Shown: piece after piece, positions 1 to 5,888 of the stretch
Layout: the number at the start of each line of letters is the position of its first letter
Position numbering within the stretch: the stretch's first letter is position 1
Assembly: GCA_031285645.1 (NCBI GenBank)
Contig: JAITVU010000407.1
Coordinates: 1 to 7,098 of the forward strand
Direction: 5' to 3'
Length of the DNA stretch: 7,098 bases
Source: Oscillospiraceae bacterium
GTDB lineage: Bacteria; Bacillota; Clostridia; Oscillospirales; Ruminococcaceae
Made by a program: the position numbers and the translations under genes
Notes under the pieces: generated by a model
Told to the model about the DNA's origin: nothing
Databases searched by the model: none
What the model saw: the letters and a program-made list of their open reading frames with translations, nothing else

Positions 1-1949
1 ATGTAGACGAGATGGCGCGCATATGCGACACTGTGGAAGCCGGAACCAAGATCATAAAAAAGGTAGGTACGGAAGTCAAAACAGCCGGGACTCCCGGTAA
101 AAGAAAAAAATTGTCGGAGGATGCAAGACTCGGATTGGCCATTGTGATTGGGGCGGCGCTGTTTGTGACAGGTGAGATACTGGAGCGCCTCTACCCCATA
201 TTATCCCCGTTCATCTATACGGCGGCCTATCTTGTACTCGGCGGCGGCATTTTACTCAAAGCCGGAAAAAATATCATGCGCGGGCAGATTTTCGATGAGA
301 ATTTACTCATGAGCATCGCGACACTCGGCGCGTTTGCCATCGGGGATTTTGCCGAGGCGGTCGGCGTCATGCTCTTTTTCCGAGTCGGCGAATATTTTGA
401 ACACCGAGCGGTGGAAAAAAGCCGCGGGCAGATTATGGACGCCGTCGACATGCGCCCCGAGATCGTCAGCCTTGTTATGGGCGACGATGTCAGCGTCATA
501 CCCGCGGGAGACGCCAACGTCGGCGATATCCTGCTCGTGCGGCCGGGCGACCGCGTCCCGCTTGATGGCGTCGTCATAGACGGCGAGAGCCGCATCGATA
601 CGTCGCCTGTCACGGGCGAGCCGGTGCCTGTTGGCGTTGGCTTCGGCAGCGAAGTGATATCAGGCTGCGTCAACACGTCGGGCGCGCTGAAAATACGCGT
701 TGAAAAGGTGCTGGAGGAATCCATGGTGACGCGCATTCTCGACAGCGTGGAGAACGCTGCGGCCAGTAAACCGAAAATTGACCGCTTCATCACCCGTTTT
801 GCCCGCGTTTATACCCCGATTGTGCTGGCCTTTGCCCTTTTGGTGGCGGTTGTGCCGTCGCTGATTACAGGCAACTGGAGCTACTGGGTCTACACGGCCC
901 TGACGTTCCTTGTCATCAGCTGCCCGTGCGCGCTTGTGCTGAGTGTGCCGCTGGCTTTCTACTCCGGCATTGGCGCCGGCTCGAAGAAGGGGATTCTTTT
1001 TAAAGGCTGCGTCACATTGGAGGCGCTTAAAAATATCAAAACCGTTGTGATGGATAAGACCGGCACGATCACAAAAGGGAATTTTGTCGTGCATGAAATC
1101 ATACCCGCGAACGGCATGGATGATGCGGCGCTGCTGGCTCTGGCCGCAAGCTGTGAGAGCCAGTCGACTCACCCCATTGCGGGCAGCATCATGGCCGCCG
1201 CGCAGGAGCGGGGGCTCGATGTCGCGCGGCCCGTCGCCATTGAGGAAATAGCGGGACAGGGCGTGCGCGCCTCCACAGCGGACAGCGTGGTTTTGTGCGG
1301 CAACAGGCTGCTTTTGGAGAACAACGGGATCAGCTTGCCCGGCAGTATTGCCAACGGCGCCGGAACCGAGGTGTATCTGGCAAAGGACGGTTTTTACGAA
1401 GGGTATCTGAGCATCGCCGACACTGTTAAAGACGATGCGAAATCAGCCGTGTCTGCTATGAAGCGCCGGGGCTTGCGCACAGCGATGCTCACGGGCGACA
1501 CAGAGAGCCGCGCGCATGCCGTTGCGGATGAAACAGGCGTGGATGAGGTTCACGCCAAACTGCTGCCGGGCGATAAGGTTGCCGAATTGCAGAGTATACG
1601 TGACAAAAACGGCGCTGTCCTGTTCGTGGGGGATGGCATCAATGACGCGCCTGTGCTGGCCGCCGCCGATGTGGGCGCGGCCATGGGCAGCGGCGCGGAC
1701 GCCGCTATTGAGGTGGCCGATGTCGTATACATGACGTCGAGCCTCGAAGCTGTGCCGCAATCGCTCTCGATCGCGGACGCGACTTGCCGCATTGCGATGC
1801 AGAACGTGGTGTTTGCGCTCGCTGTCAAAGCCGTTGTCATGGCGCTTGGGCTGATGGGATACGCCTCGATGTGGATGGCGGTATTTGCCGATACCGGGGT
1901 GTCGTTGCTCTGTGTGCTCAACTCCATTCGTATTCTCTATAAAAAATAA
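1..1949 (+). CDS. Heavy-metal translocating P-type ATPase, P1B-2 (Zn/Cd/Pb; CadA/ZntA type), 5' partial
   Basis: An inner-membrane pump that exports divalent soft metals using ATP. Counting from the ATG at 12, the visible motifs are the actuator TGE (201-203), the membrane metal site CPC (304-306), the phosphorylated Asp in DKTGT (D348), the nucleotide-binding HP (387-388), TGD (494-496) and GDGIND (540-545). Near the C-terminus, K606 in the seventh helix and D627 in the ADTG motif of the last helix match the Zn/Cd/Pb class (ZntA-like) rather than copper pumps. The frame is open to the left window edge (codons GTA GAC GAG before the ATG), no Shine-Dalgarno sequence precedes that ATG, and the first ~20 residues read like the tail of an N-terminal metal-binding (HMA) domain. 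The true start is therefore probably upstream of the window. TAA stop, then a strong terminator. The exact metal cannot be told from sequence. Confidence 0.95.
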   Translation, partial: VDEMARICDTVEAGTKIIKKVGTEVKTAGTPGKRKKLSEDARLGLAIVIGAALFVTGEILERLYPILSPFIYTAAYLVLGGGILLKAGKNIMRGQIFDENLLMSIATLGAFAIGDFAEAVGVMLFFRVGEYFEHRAVEKSRGQIMDAVDMRPEIVSLVMGDDVSVIPAGDANVGDILLVRPGDRVPLDGVVIDGESRIDTSPVTGEPVPVGVGFGSEVISGCVNTSGALKIRVEKVLEESMVTRILDSVENAAASKPKIDRFITRFARVYTPIVLAFALLVAVVPSLITGNWSYWVYTALTFLVISCPCALVLSVPLAFYSGIGAGSKKGILFKGCVTLEALKNIKTVVMDKTGTITKGNFVVHEIIPANGMDDAALLALAASCESQSTHPIAGSIMAAAQERGLDVARPVAIEEIAGQGVRASTADSVVLCGNRLLLENNGISLPGSIANGAGTEVYLAKDGFYEGYLSIADTVKDDAKSAVSAMKRRGLRTAMLTGDTESRAHAVADETGVDEVHAKLLPGDKVAELQSIRDKNGAVLFVGDGINDAPVLAAADVGAAMGSGADAAIEVADVVYMTSSLEAVPQSLSIADATCRIAMQNVVFALAVKAVVMALGLMGYASMWMAVFADTGVSLLCVLNSIRILYKK

Positions 1950-1961
1950 GGTTTAAGCGGT

Positions 1962-2003
1962 AAAGAGGCGCAGCTTTTGGCTGCGCCTCTTTGCTCGTTT
2001 TTT
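1962..2003 (+). terminator. Intrinsic terminator of the metal ATPase gene
   Basis: A perfect 13-bp stem (1962-1974 with 1980-1992, AAAGAGGCGCAGC and its complement) closes a 5-base loop. Five bases after it comes a run of six T (1998-2003). It starts 13 bases after the ATPase stop codon and acts on the + strand. There is no close T-run in the opposite direction. Confidence 0.93.
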
Positions 2004-2141
2004 GCCGGCGTCATGCTGCGGTTAAAATTGTGGCAGCGCCGCTTGAAGACGCGGGTATTCCATCGGAAGGCTTAAAAATGTCAATAGATATGAATAAGAA
2101 GATTTCCTTTTTTAAGATTGCCGAAAGCGTAGTTGTACAGA

Positions 2142-2237
2142 GCCGCAAATCCGCCGCGCTTTTTAAAGCGCGGCGCCACAGCGCATGCACACATGCACTG
2201 TGGCCCTTGGCGGCTTGCCGCCAAGGGGATTTGCGGC
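2142..2237. repeat. Four-arm cloverleaf palindromic element (96 bases)
   Basis: The outer stem is 11 bp, perfect (2142-2152 with 2227-2237, GCCGCAAATCC and its complement). It encloses three back-to-back hairpins. Arm 1 (2153-2174) has nine bp plus loop TTTA. Arm 2 (2175-2204) has seven bp, one C/A mismatch, five bp and loop CACA. Arm 3 (2205-2226) has nine bp plus loop CTTG. The four helices abut with no unpaired base between them, so every base outside the loops is paired except the single mismatch. The same folding is available to either strand as RNA or as extruded DNA. It is not a tRNA: there is no TTC T-loop and no unpaired D- or anticodon-loop geometry. It lies about 50 bases past the ldhA stop but has no adjacent T-run. 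It is plausibly a dispersed, palindrome-type intergenic repeat or a structured RNA; only one copy is in this window. Confidence 0.8.
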
Positions 2238-2284
2238 GTCAGGTCTGGCTCAAATTTGATGCTGGTGGGATGTTGACTTGCCGG

Positions 2285-3268
2285 TTAATGCGCCACTACT
2301 TCATTGTCTAAAGCGCCGCCGGTTTCAAAAGTGTGGATGTTCTCCATTGTCACAATGGCAATAGCCTGCATGGCTTCTCTGGTGAAAAAGGCCTGGTGGG
2401 ACGTAATGAGCACATTGGGGAAGGAGAGGAGGCGCGCGAGATCGTCGTCAGGGATAATGTCGTTGGAAAGGTCCTCAAAGAAATAGTCACTCTCCTCCTC
2501 GTATACGTCCAGGCCCGCCCCGCCGATCTTTTTGGATTTAAGTCCTTCGAGCAGGGCGTCCGTGTTGACGAGTGCGCCGCGGGACGTATTGATGAGTATA
2601 ACGCCGTCCTTCATTTTTTCAATCGTTTCGTTGTTAATGATGTGGTGGGTATCTTTTGTGAGCGGGCAATGCAGGGAAATCACATCCGAGCGCGCGATGA
2701 GGTCGTCGAGCGTTGTGTACTCCACATCGAGGCCCTGTGCGGGATAGGGATCGTAGGCGAGCACGCGCATGCGGAAGCCGTGGGCAATATCGGCGAAAAC
2801 CTGCCCGATTTTGCCGGTGCCGATGATCCCCACGGCCTTTTCCTTGAGATCAATACCCATAAGCCCGTTAATGCTGAAGTTGTTGTCACGCGTGCGGATA
2901 TAGGCACGGTATGTTTTGCGGTTAACCGATAAAAGCAGCGCGGCGGCATGTTCGGCCACGGCGGCGGGGGAATAGCTGGGCACGCGCACAACCCGGATTT
3001 TACCTTCCGCCGCTTTAATATCGACATTGTTATACCCCGCGCAGCGCATGGCGAGCAGGCCGATTTTATTTTTGTGCAGGATGTCGATGACTTCATCGGA
3101 AATAATATCGTTAACAAAGGCGCATACAACATCATAACCCGCGCTCAGGGGCGCTGTATCCACATGTAGTTTATAATCAAAAAACTTTATTTTATAGCCG
3201 TATTCGGCTGCGAGCGGTTCAAACCAAATGCGGTCATAGGGTTTTGTGTCGTAAAACGCGATTTTCAT
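2285..3268 (-). CDS. ldhA: D-lactate dehydrogenase (NAD-dependent, LdhA type)
   Basis: A cytosolic fermentation enzyme that reduces pyruvate to D-lactate and reoxidises NADH. The 327-residue product is the normal length for the D-2-hydroxyacid dehydrogenase family. The NAD-binding Rossmann motif is GTGKIG (150-155) and the ribose-binding acid is D173. The catalytic residues are R230 (in TSRGAL), D254/E259 (in DVYEEES) and H291 (in SHQAFF), spaced as in characterised D-lactate dehydrogenases. The FFEDLSND segment (263-270) is like E. coli LdhA and favours D-lactate over other 2-hydroxyacids. The start at 3268 is chosen because AAGGAG lies six bases upstream; the frame stays open to 3337 but without such a site. 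It is monocistronic on present evidence: it converges on the ATPase and is separated from the upstream gene by a terminator. A D-2-hydroxyisocaproate-type substrate cannot be fully excluded. Confidence 0.93.
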   Translation of the reverse strand: MKIAFYDTKPYDRIWFEPLAAEYGYKIKFFDYKLHVDTAPLSAGYDVVCAFVNDIISDEVIDILHKNKIGLLAMRCAGYNNVDIKAAEGKIRVVRVPSYSPAAVAEHAAALLLSVNRKTYRAYIRTRDNNFSINGLMGIDLKEKAVGIIGTGKIGQVFADIAHGFRMRVLAYDPYPAQGLDVEYTTLDDLIARSDVISLHCPLTKDTHHIINNETIEKMKDGVILINTSRGALVNTDALLEGLKSKKIGGAGLDVYEEESDYFFEDLSNDIIPDDDLARLLSFPNVLITSHQAFFTREAMQAIAIVTMENIHTFETGGALDNEVVAH

Positions 3269-3274
3269 AAAGAA

Positions 3275-3280
3275 CTCCTT
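3275..3280 (-). promoter_or_regulatory. Ribosome binding site of ldhA
   Basis: AAGGAG on the - strand, six bases before the ATG at 3268. It decides this start over the in-frame ATG at 3337. A small hairpin (CCCGG, 6-base loop, CCGGG; 3287-3302) sits just upstream of it in the leader. Confidence 0.85.
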
Positions 3281-3321
3281 AATCTCCCCGGTGAATGCCG
3301 GGCTTCTGTTTACAGCATGTA

Positions 3322-3350
3322 ATTTTAGTATGCACATTTGCGGATAAAAA
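3322..3350 (-). promoter_or_regulatory. Candidate ldhA promoter (weak)
   Basis: On the - strand, TTTTTA (3350-3345) and TAAAAT (3327-3322) are separated by 17 bases. The -10 matches consensus at five of six positions, the -35 at only three. The palindrome TTACAGCATGTAA (3310-3322) touches the downstream edge of the -10 and could be an operator. Placement is inference. Confidence 0.35.
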
Positions 3351-3394
3351 ACATGCGTACAGGCGGATGATACCAGATCGCGAATAAAACTTAA

Positions 3395-3418
3395 AAAACA
3401 AAACGGATGTTTTGTTTT
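3395..3418. repeat. Perfect 10-bp inverted repeat upstream of ldhA
   Basis: AAAACAAAAC (3395-3404), spacer GGAT, then GTTTTGTTTT (3409-3418). Neither side has a T-run or a GC-rich stem, so a terminator is unlikely. It lies about 130-150 bases upstream of the ldhA start, where a transcription-factor operator is possible. Confidence 0.6.
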
Positions 3419-3428
3419 GAATGAAATG

Positions 3429-3452
3429 AAAGGGCCTGATTCTACGCCCTTT
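3429..3452 (-). terminator. Possible secondary terminator hairpin (weak)
   Basis: AAAGGGC (3429-3435) pairs with GCCCTTT (3446-3452) across a 10-base loop. On the - strand it is followed by TCATTTCATT, a poor T-tract. It could back up the stronger terminator at 3532-3557, or be an incidental hairpin. Confidence 0.3.
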
Positions 3453-3531
3453 GAGGTGGTTCCATGTTGTCTTTAGACAAGGCCATGCGGCTGGCCGGCA
3501 TTCGGTATGATACCCCTTCGGCTCATAATAG

Positions 3532-3557
3532 AAAAAGGAACGGCACACAGCCGTTCC
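3532..3557 (-). terminator. Intrinsic terminator of the minus-strand regulator/WQG gene group
   Basis: On the - strand, GGAACGGC, loop TGTGT, GCCGTTCC (an 8-bp perfect stem, 3537-3557) is followed directly by TTTTTC. It lies about 36 bases past the stop codon of the 72-residue gene and separates that group from ldhA. Confidence 0.88.
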
Positions 3558-3593
3558 CAAATCAGCGAGATATAAGCATAACGCCGCCAGTAT

Positions 3594-3812
3594 TTATTGC
3601 CAACCCGAAAATTCGTCGTCATCATCGCCGGATTTATCGGAAAGGGCCTCATCAATAAGCTTTATCATTTCAAGGGTGCTCCTGAAACGCTGGACTTTTT
3701 TCTGATCGGTCCACGTCAGGGTTCCCTGCCATGAGGCGTTCTGCTGAAACTGTATTTGGACCACAAATGTTTCTTTACGACGTTTATCAACTGGCACAAT
3801 GTCGTCTGGCAT
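3594..3812 (-). CDS. Small hypothetical protein, single WQG/FRS domain (72 aa)
   Basis: A short, probably cytosolic protein: no signal peptide or membrane segment. Nearly all of it is one domain. Residues 16-57 align without gaps with residues 99-140 of the neighbouring 155-residue protein, with 19 of 42 identical, including N25-A26, W28-Q29-G30, W34 and the block FRSTLE.IKL (43-52). An acidic tail (DDDDE, 63-67) ends in GWQ; the neighbour also ends with a GW pair. The start at 3812 is chosen because GGAGG lies seven bases upstream; the frame extends to 3863 without a ribosome binding site. It is followed by a terminator and preceded by a SARP-like tandem repeat. I recognise the domain as recurring in hypothetical proteins of gut Clostridia but know of no function. 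It may be a one-domain paralogue of the neighbour, or a remnant of a longer copy. Confidence 0.85.
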   Translation of the reverse strand: MPDDIVPVDKRRKETFVVQIQFQQNASWQGTLTWTDQKKVQRFRSTLEMIKLIDEALSDKSGDDDDEFSGWQ

Positions 3813-3819
3813 ACGATAA

Positions 3820-3824
3820 CCTCC
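3820..3824 (-). promoter_or_regulatory. Ribosome binding site of the 72-residue gene
   Basis: GGAGG on the - strand, seven bases before the ATG at 3812. It fixes that start rather than the in-frame ATG at 3863. Confidence 0.8.
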
Positions 3825-3853
3825 ATATATAATAAGCAAATACCGTCCTATCC

Positions 3854-3890
3854 AGTATGGCATGTTTTTGTCACATGGCGGTCACAAAAA
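3854..3890 (-). promoter_or_regulatory. Candidate SARP-type operator and promoter of the 72-residue gene
   Basis: Read on the - strand, TTGTGAC (3887-3881), four bases, ATGTGAC (3876-3870): two heptamers with an 11-bp period, oriented towards the gene. Ten bases further is CATACT (3859-3854), a possible -10 with no good -35. SARP regulators are known to bind tandem heptamers of about 11-bp period just upstream of a -10. The repeats sit inside an imperfect dyad flanked by T5 and A5 (3865-3890). The repeat is seen; the role is inferred. An alternative, poorer promoter is TACTGG-17-TATTAT (3857-3829). Confidence 0.5.
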
Positions 3891-3950
3891 TGAAAAAAAT
3901 CCTATAAAAATAAAATATTTATTACCGAAGAGCGACATATAATTCTATTT

Positions 3951-4418
3951 CTAATTGATATCCCAGCCGTACAGGACAGGCTGGCCGTTTGTATTTTGAA
4001 CGGCGAAGTCCATGAGTTTAATTAATTCCAGCGTACTGCGAAAATCGTTGCTGCGATTGGCTTCCCGCCAGGCTACGCTGCCTTGCCATGTCGCGTTTTT
4101 GCGGTATTTAACCTGCAGCATGAATGTGGCGCACCGGCCCGTGTAGATATCATAATACTTTTCATCAAAATGTTTTGTGATGCTTTGCGCGTCAACGGGT
4201 TCGCGCCTTGTTGTTATTTCATCTTTTTTGCGCTCAAATGTGCGTTCGGAATAATAAGGCTGCGGATAACCGATGCTGTCGAAGAACTTATCCATAATGC
4301 CGATGATTTCCATGACGCCGCGAAACTCATAAATACGCGAAAAATAAGAGTTGAACATTTTCCCGTTAAATTCAAAATCATCCGTACTGTCGACACAAAT
4401 CAATGTTTTAGTCACCAT
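3951..4418 (-). CDS. Hypothetical protein with C-terminal WQG/FRS domain (155 aa)
   Basis: Two regions are visible. The N-terminal part (1-62) has a short strand-like start (TLICVDS) followed by a probable helix (VMEIIGIMDKFFDSIGYPQ, 35-53) and SERTF. A charged linker (63-95) leads to the C-terminal domain (99-140), homologous to the 72-residue protein: NATWQG (108-113), W117, FRSTLELIKLMD (126-137). The product ends in GWDIN. No signal peptide or membrane segment, so probably cytosolic; function unknown. The start is uncertain. The frame opens at 4466, but a promoter-like -10 (TATAAA) abuts that ATG, so transcripts from it would begin inside the frame. ATGs at 4433 and 4418 remain, neither with a good Shine-Dalgarno. 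I chose 4418 because the family-like sequence begins there. It lies between the regulator and the 72-residue gene, all on the same strand. Confidence 0.82.
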   Translation of the reverse strand: MVTKTLICVDSTDDFEFNGKMFNSYFSRIYEFRGVMEIIGIMDKFFDSIGYPQPYYSERTFERKKDEITTRREPVDAQSITKHFDEKYYDIYTGRCATFMLQVKYRKNATWQGSVAWREANRSNDFRSTLELIKLMDFAVQNTNGQPVLYGWDIN

Positions 4419-4466
4419 GCTGGGGAGTAACATAGAGCTACGAAGTGCCAAATAAATCACCCACAT

Positions 4467-4495
4467 TTTATATTTAAGAGTTTTTACAAACTCAA
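4467..4495 (-). promoter_or_regulatory. Candidate promoter of the 155-residue gene
   Basis: On the - strand, TTGAGT (4495-4490), 17 bases, TATAAA (4472-4467). The -10 matches consensus at five of six positions. Initiation would fall near 4460, which argues against translation from the ATG at 4466 and for 4433 or 4418. Confidence 0.5.
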
Positions 4496-4541
4496 TAGCA
4501 AATCCAATGCAAGAATCAGCCCCGCAATTTATTTTTACTTG

Positions 4542-4554
4542 ATCACAATCGAAA
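4542..4554 (-). promoter_or_regulatory. Motif copy shared with the regulator's leader
   Basis: On the - strand, TTTCGATTGTGAT (4554-4542). The regulator's own leader contains TTTCGACTGTGAT (5901-5889), a 12 of 13 match. TAAATT (4531-4526), ten bases downstream, is a possible -10 at the same spacing as in front of the 72-residue gene. A candidate regulator site; no second phased heptamer is evident here. Confidence 0.4.
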
Positions 4555-4617
4555 TGCTATAAAGTTTTACAACTGTCAGACGAAGCAATAGTGAGGCGTG
4601 TTTTCATGGCAACGCCA

Positions 4618-5847
4618 TTACAGCATGTCAATCGGATCGAGCGGCTGCACCCGGGATGATACAACCACACCCCGCGGGCGGTAACTCTGTTTATGTTTCT
4701 TTATAATACGCCCCATCACCATCTCACAATTTTCATATGTCAGCGTGGGCAGCATCAGCACATATTGTGTGGCTGAAAAACGGGAAAAGACATCCCCCTT
4801 GCGCAGGCATGTCTGGATAATTTCATACAGGCTGTCCATGACCTTGCTCTGGTTTTTCAGCTCGATGGGCTCATCGGGGTTTTCACTCTCAACAGTCAGC
4901 AGACTGATAAATATTGATTGTCCGGCGCGCGCCGCTGTGCGGGCTTCGAGCCGGTACAGATTCTTAAACACTTCATATTCGCAGTAAAAAGCGCCGTCCT
5001 TGTCGCCGGCTTCGCGCAGCTCTTCCTGAATGGTGTTGATGTCGATCTCCACATTATGCACGGTTTTGACAATATCCCTGTAGAGAGCGCGCATGGCGCT
5101 GGACGGGTTAACGCCGAGCTCGCGGAAAAACAGATCCGTGACAAAACTGTAGTGGGCAAGCGCCTGCGTCTGCTTCCCCTGGCGTACCATGGAAAGCATT
5201 AAGTATATGTGCGCGTTCTCCTCAAACTGATCGATGATCAGCGCTTTTTTACAGATCATTTCAATTTCCTGGTAGCGCTCGCGCGCGCTGAGAAGCTCCA
5301 TAACGGCGTAAACGCACTTGAAGTACATAGAGCGGTAATAACTGCTGATCGGGATGACCCAGCTTTCATAACAGGAGCCGGGCAAAAAGTCGCCGCCGTA
5401 AAGGTTAATGGCGCTCATGTAATTTTCAATCCGCAGCTCATCGGATTTTGTCGGGTCCGACGCTTTTTTATAAAACTCCTCAAATGTTTCAATGTCCACA
5501 GTGCAGCTCAGATCGTTGTTCCACTGGTAGCTGCCCCTACTGTACACGATCATTTCCTTGGCGTAGGGCATATTGTGGGCGCTGAATGTGGAGCGGATCC
5601 TGTAAACAAGGTTTTTAAGGGCGTTGGCCGGATTATCAATGTCGTCATTAGGCCACAAAACCTCGATCAGCTCGTCCTGCGAAATTGTTTTATGGCGGAA
5701 CGTGATCAGGTATTCGATCAGGTGCCAAAGCTGGTGTGTGCGCATGGCGCTGTCCTGTATGGCAGCCTCGCCAACAGATATACGGAATCCGCCGAACATT
5801 TTCACCAGTATCGGCATGTCTTTTGTGTCGGCTTCAAGGTTTTTCAT
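4618..5847 (-). CDS. BTAD (SARP-like) transcriptional regulator with degenerate GGDEF-like C-terminal domain
   Basis: A 409-residue, probably cytosolic DNA-binding regulator. Residues ~12-108 form an OmpR/PhoB-type winged helix (MFGGFRISV, then HQLWHLIEYLI, QDELIEVLW, NALKNLVYRIR, YSRGSYQWN). Residues ~115-265 are a bacterial transcriptional activation domain (BTAD), a TPR-like bundle with the family's hallmark D-ETFEEFY and LYGGDFLPG-YESW. Residues ~311-395 read like a diguanylate cyclase fold in which R-[FY]-GGDEF has become RFSATQY (356-362) followed by VLMLPTLTYENCEMVMGRI. The key glycines and acids are gone, so cyclase activity is unlikely and a ligand-binding or dimerisation role is possible. 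The start has AGGAGGT four bases upstream. It is divergent from the transglutaminase gene; downstream on its own strand, 199 bases away, is the 155-residue gene. No strong terminator follows it (only ATGGC-GTT-GCCAT over the stop), so read-through is possible. No signal-sensing or NB-ARC ATPase domain is present. Confidence 0.92.
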   Translation of the reverse strand: MKNLEADTKDMPILVKMFGGFRISVGEAAIQDSAMRTHQLWHLIEYLITFRHKTISQDELIEVLWPNDDIDNPANALKNLVYRIRSTFSAHNMPYAKEMIVYSRGSYQWNNDLSCTVDIETFEEFYKKASDPTKSDELRIENYMSAINLYGGDFLPGSCYESWVIPISSYYRSMYFKCVYAVMELLSARERYQEIEMICKKALIIDQFEENAHIYLMLSMVRQGKQTQALAHYSFVTDLFFRELGVNPSSAMRALYRDIVKTVHNVEIDINTIQEELREAGDKDGAFYCEYEVFKNLYRLEARTAARAGQSIFISLLTVESENPDEPIELKNQSKVMDSLYEIIQTCLRKGDVFSRFSATQYVLMLPTLTYENCEMVMGRIIKKHKQSYRPRGVVVSSRVQPLDPIDML

Positions 5848-5851
5848 AGAG

Positions 5852-5858
5852 ACCTCCT
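5852..5858 (-). promoter_or_regulatory. Ribosome binding site of the BTAD regulator
   Basis: AGGAGGT on the - strand, four bases before the ATG at 5847. A near-perfect anti-16S match that fixes the start. Confidence 0.88.
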
Positions 5859-5888
5859 GGGTTATTGTTACAGGTGTTTGGCAGACTC

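Larger units (their letters stand above)
1950..2284. other. Gene-free convergent intergenic region
   Basis: This 335-base gap lies between the 3' ends of the ATPase (+) and ldhA (-). It holds the ATPase terminator at its left end and the cloverleaf element at 2142-2237. I see no convincing gene. An ATG at 2078 has a GGAAGG seven bases upstream (2065-2070), but its 77-codon frame runs straight through the cloverleaf and into the end of ldhA and resembles no family I know. Apart from the small palindrome TCAAATTTGA (2250-2259), I see nothing in the remaining bases. Confidence 0.7.
3269..3593. other. ldhA upstream region, gene-free
   Basis: This 325-base stretch contains no gene I can support. 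Moving away from ldhA it holds the ribosome binding site, a leader hairpin, a small palindrome TTACA-GCA-TGTAA (3310-3322), a weak candidate promoter (3322-3350), a 10-bp AT-rich inverted repeat (3395-3418), a 7-bp hairpin (3429-3452), a palindrome TTGTCT-TT-AGACAA (3467-3480) and the terminator of the upstream gene group (3532-3557). I looked for a Rex-type (TTGTTAA...TTAACAA) operator, common at fermentative genes, and found none. Confidence 0.6.

Noticed and set aside
660..1172. Minus-strand open frames within the metal ATPase
   Set aside because: They are the complement of conserved ATPase motifs and have no plausible product.
2142..2237. tRNA or tmRNA-like gene
   Set aside because: The cloverleaf lacks a T-loop, D-loop, unpaired anticodon loop and junction linkers; all loops are about four bases and the helices abut directly.
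1991..2311. 106-codon + strand open frame, or its shorter version from 2078, in the ATPase-ldhA gap
   Set aside because: The long version starts inside the ATPase terminator. Both run through the cloverleaf and overlap the ldhA 3' end, and the composition (Arg/His/Cys-rich from the hairpins) resembles no protein family. The GGAAGG before 2078 is the only point in its favour.
3269..3337. N-terminal extension of ldhA to the ATG at 3337
   Set aside because: It would add 23 residues not typical of the family; AAGGAG is correctly placed only for the ATG at 3268.
3865..3890. CRP/FNR-type operator
   Set aside because: The TCACA units are direct repeats (TCACA-N6-TCACA), not the inverted TGTGA-N6-TCACA of CRP.
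4606..4618. Terminator after the BTAD regulator
   Set aside because: ATGGC-GTT-GCCAT is only a 5-bp stem overlapping the stop codon, with no following T-run.
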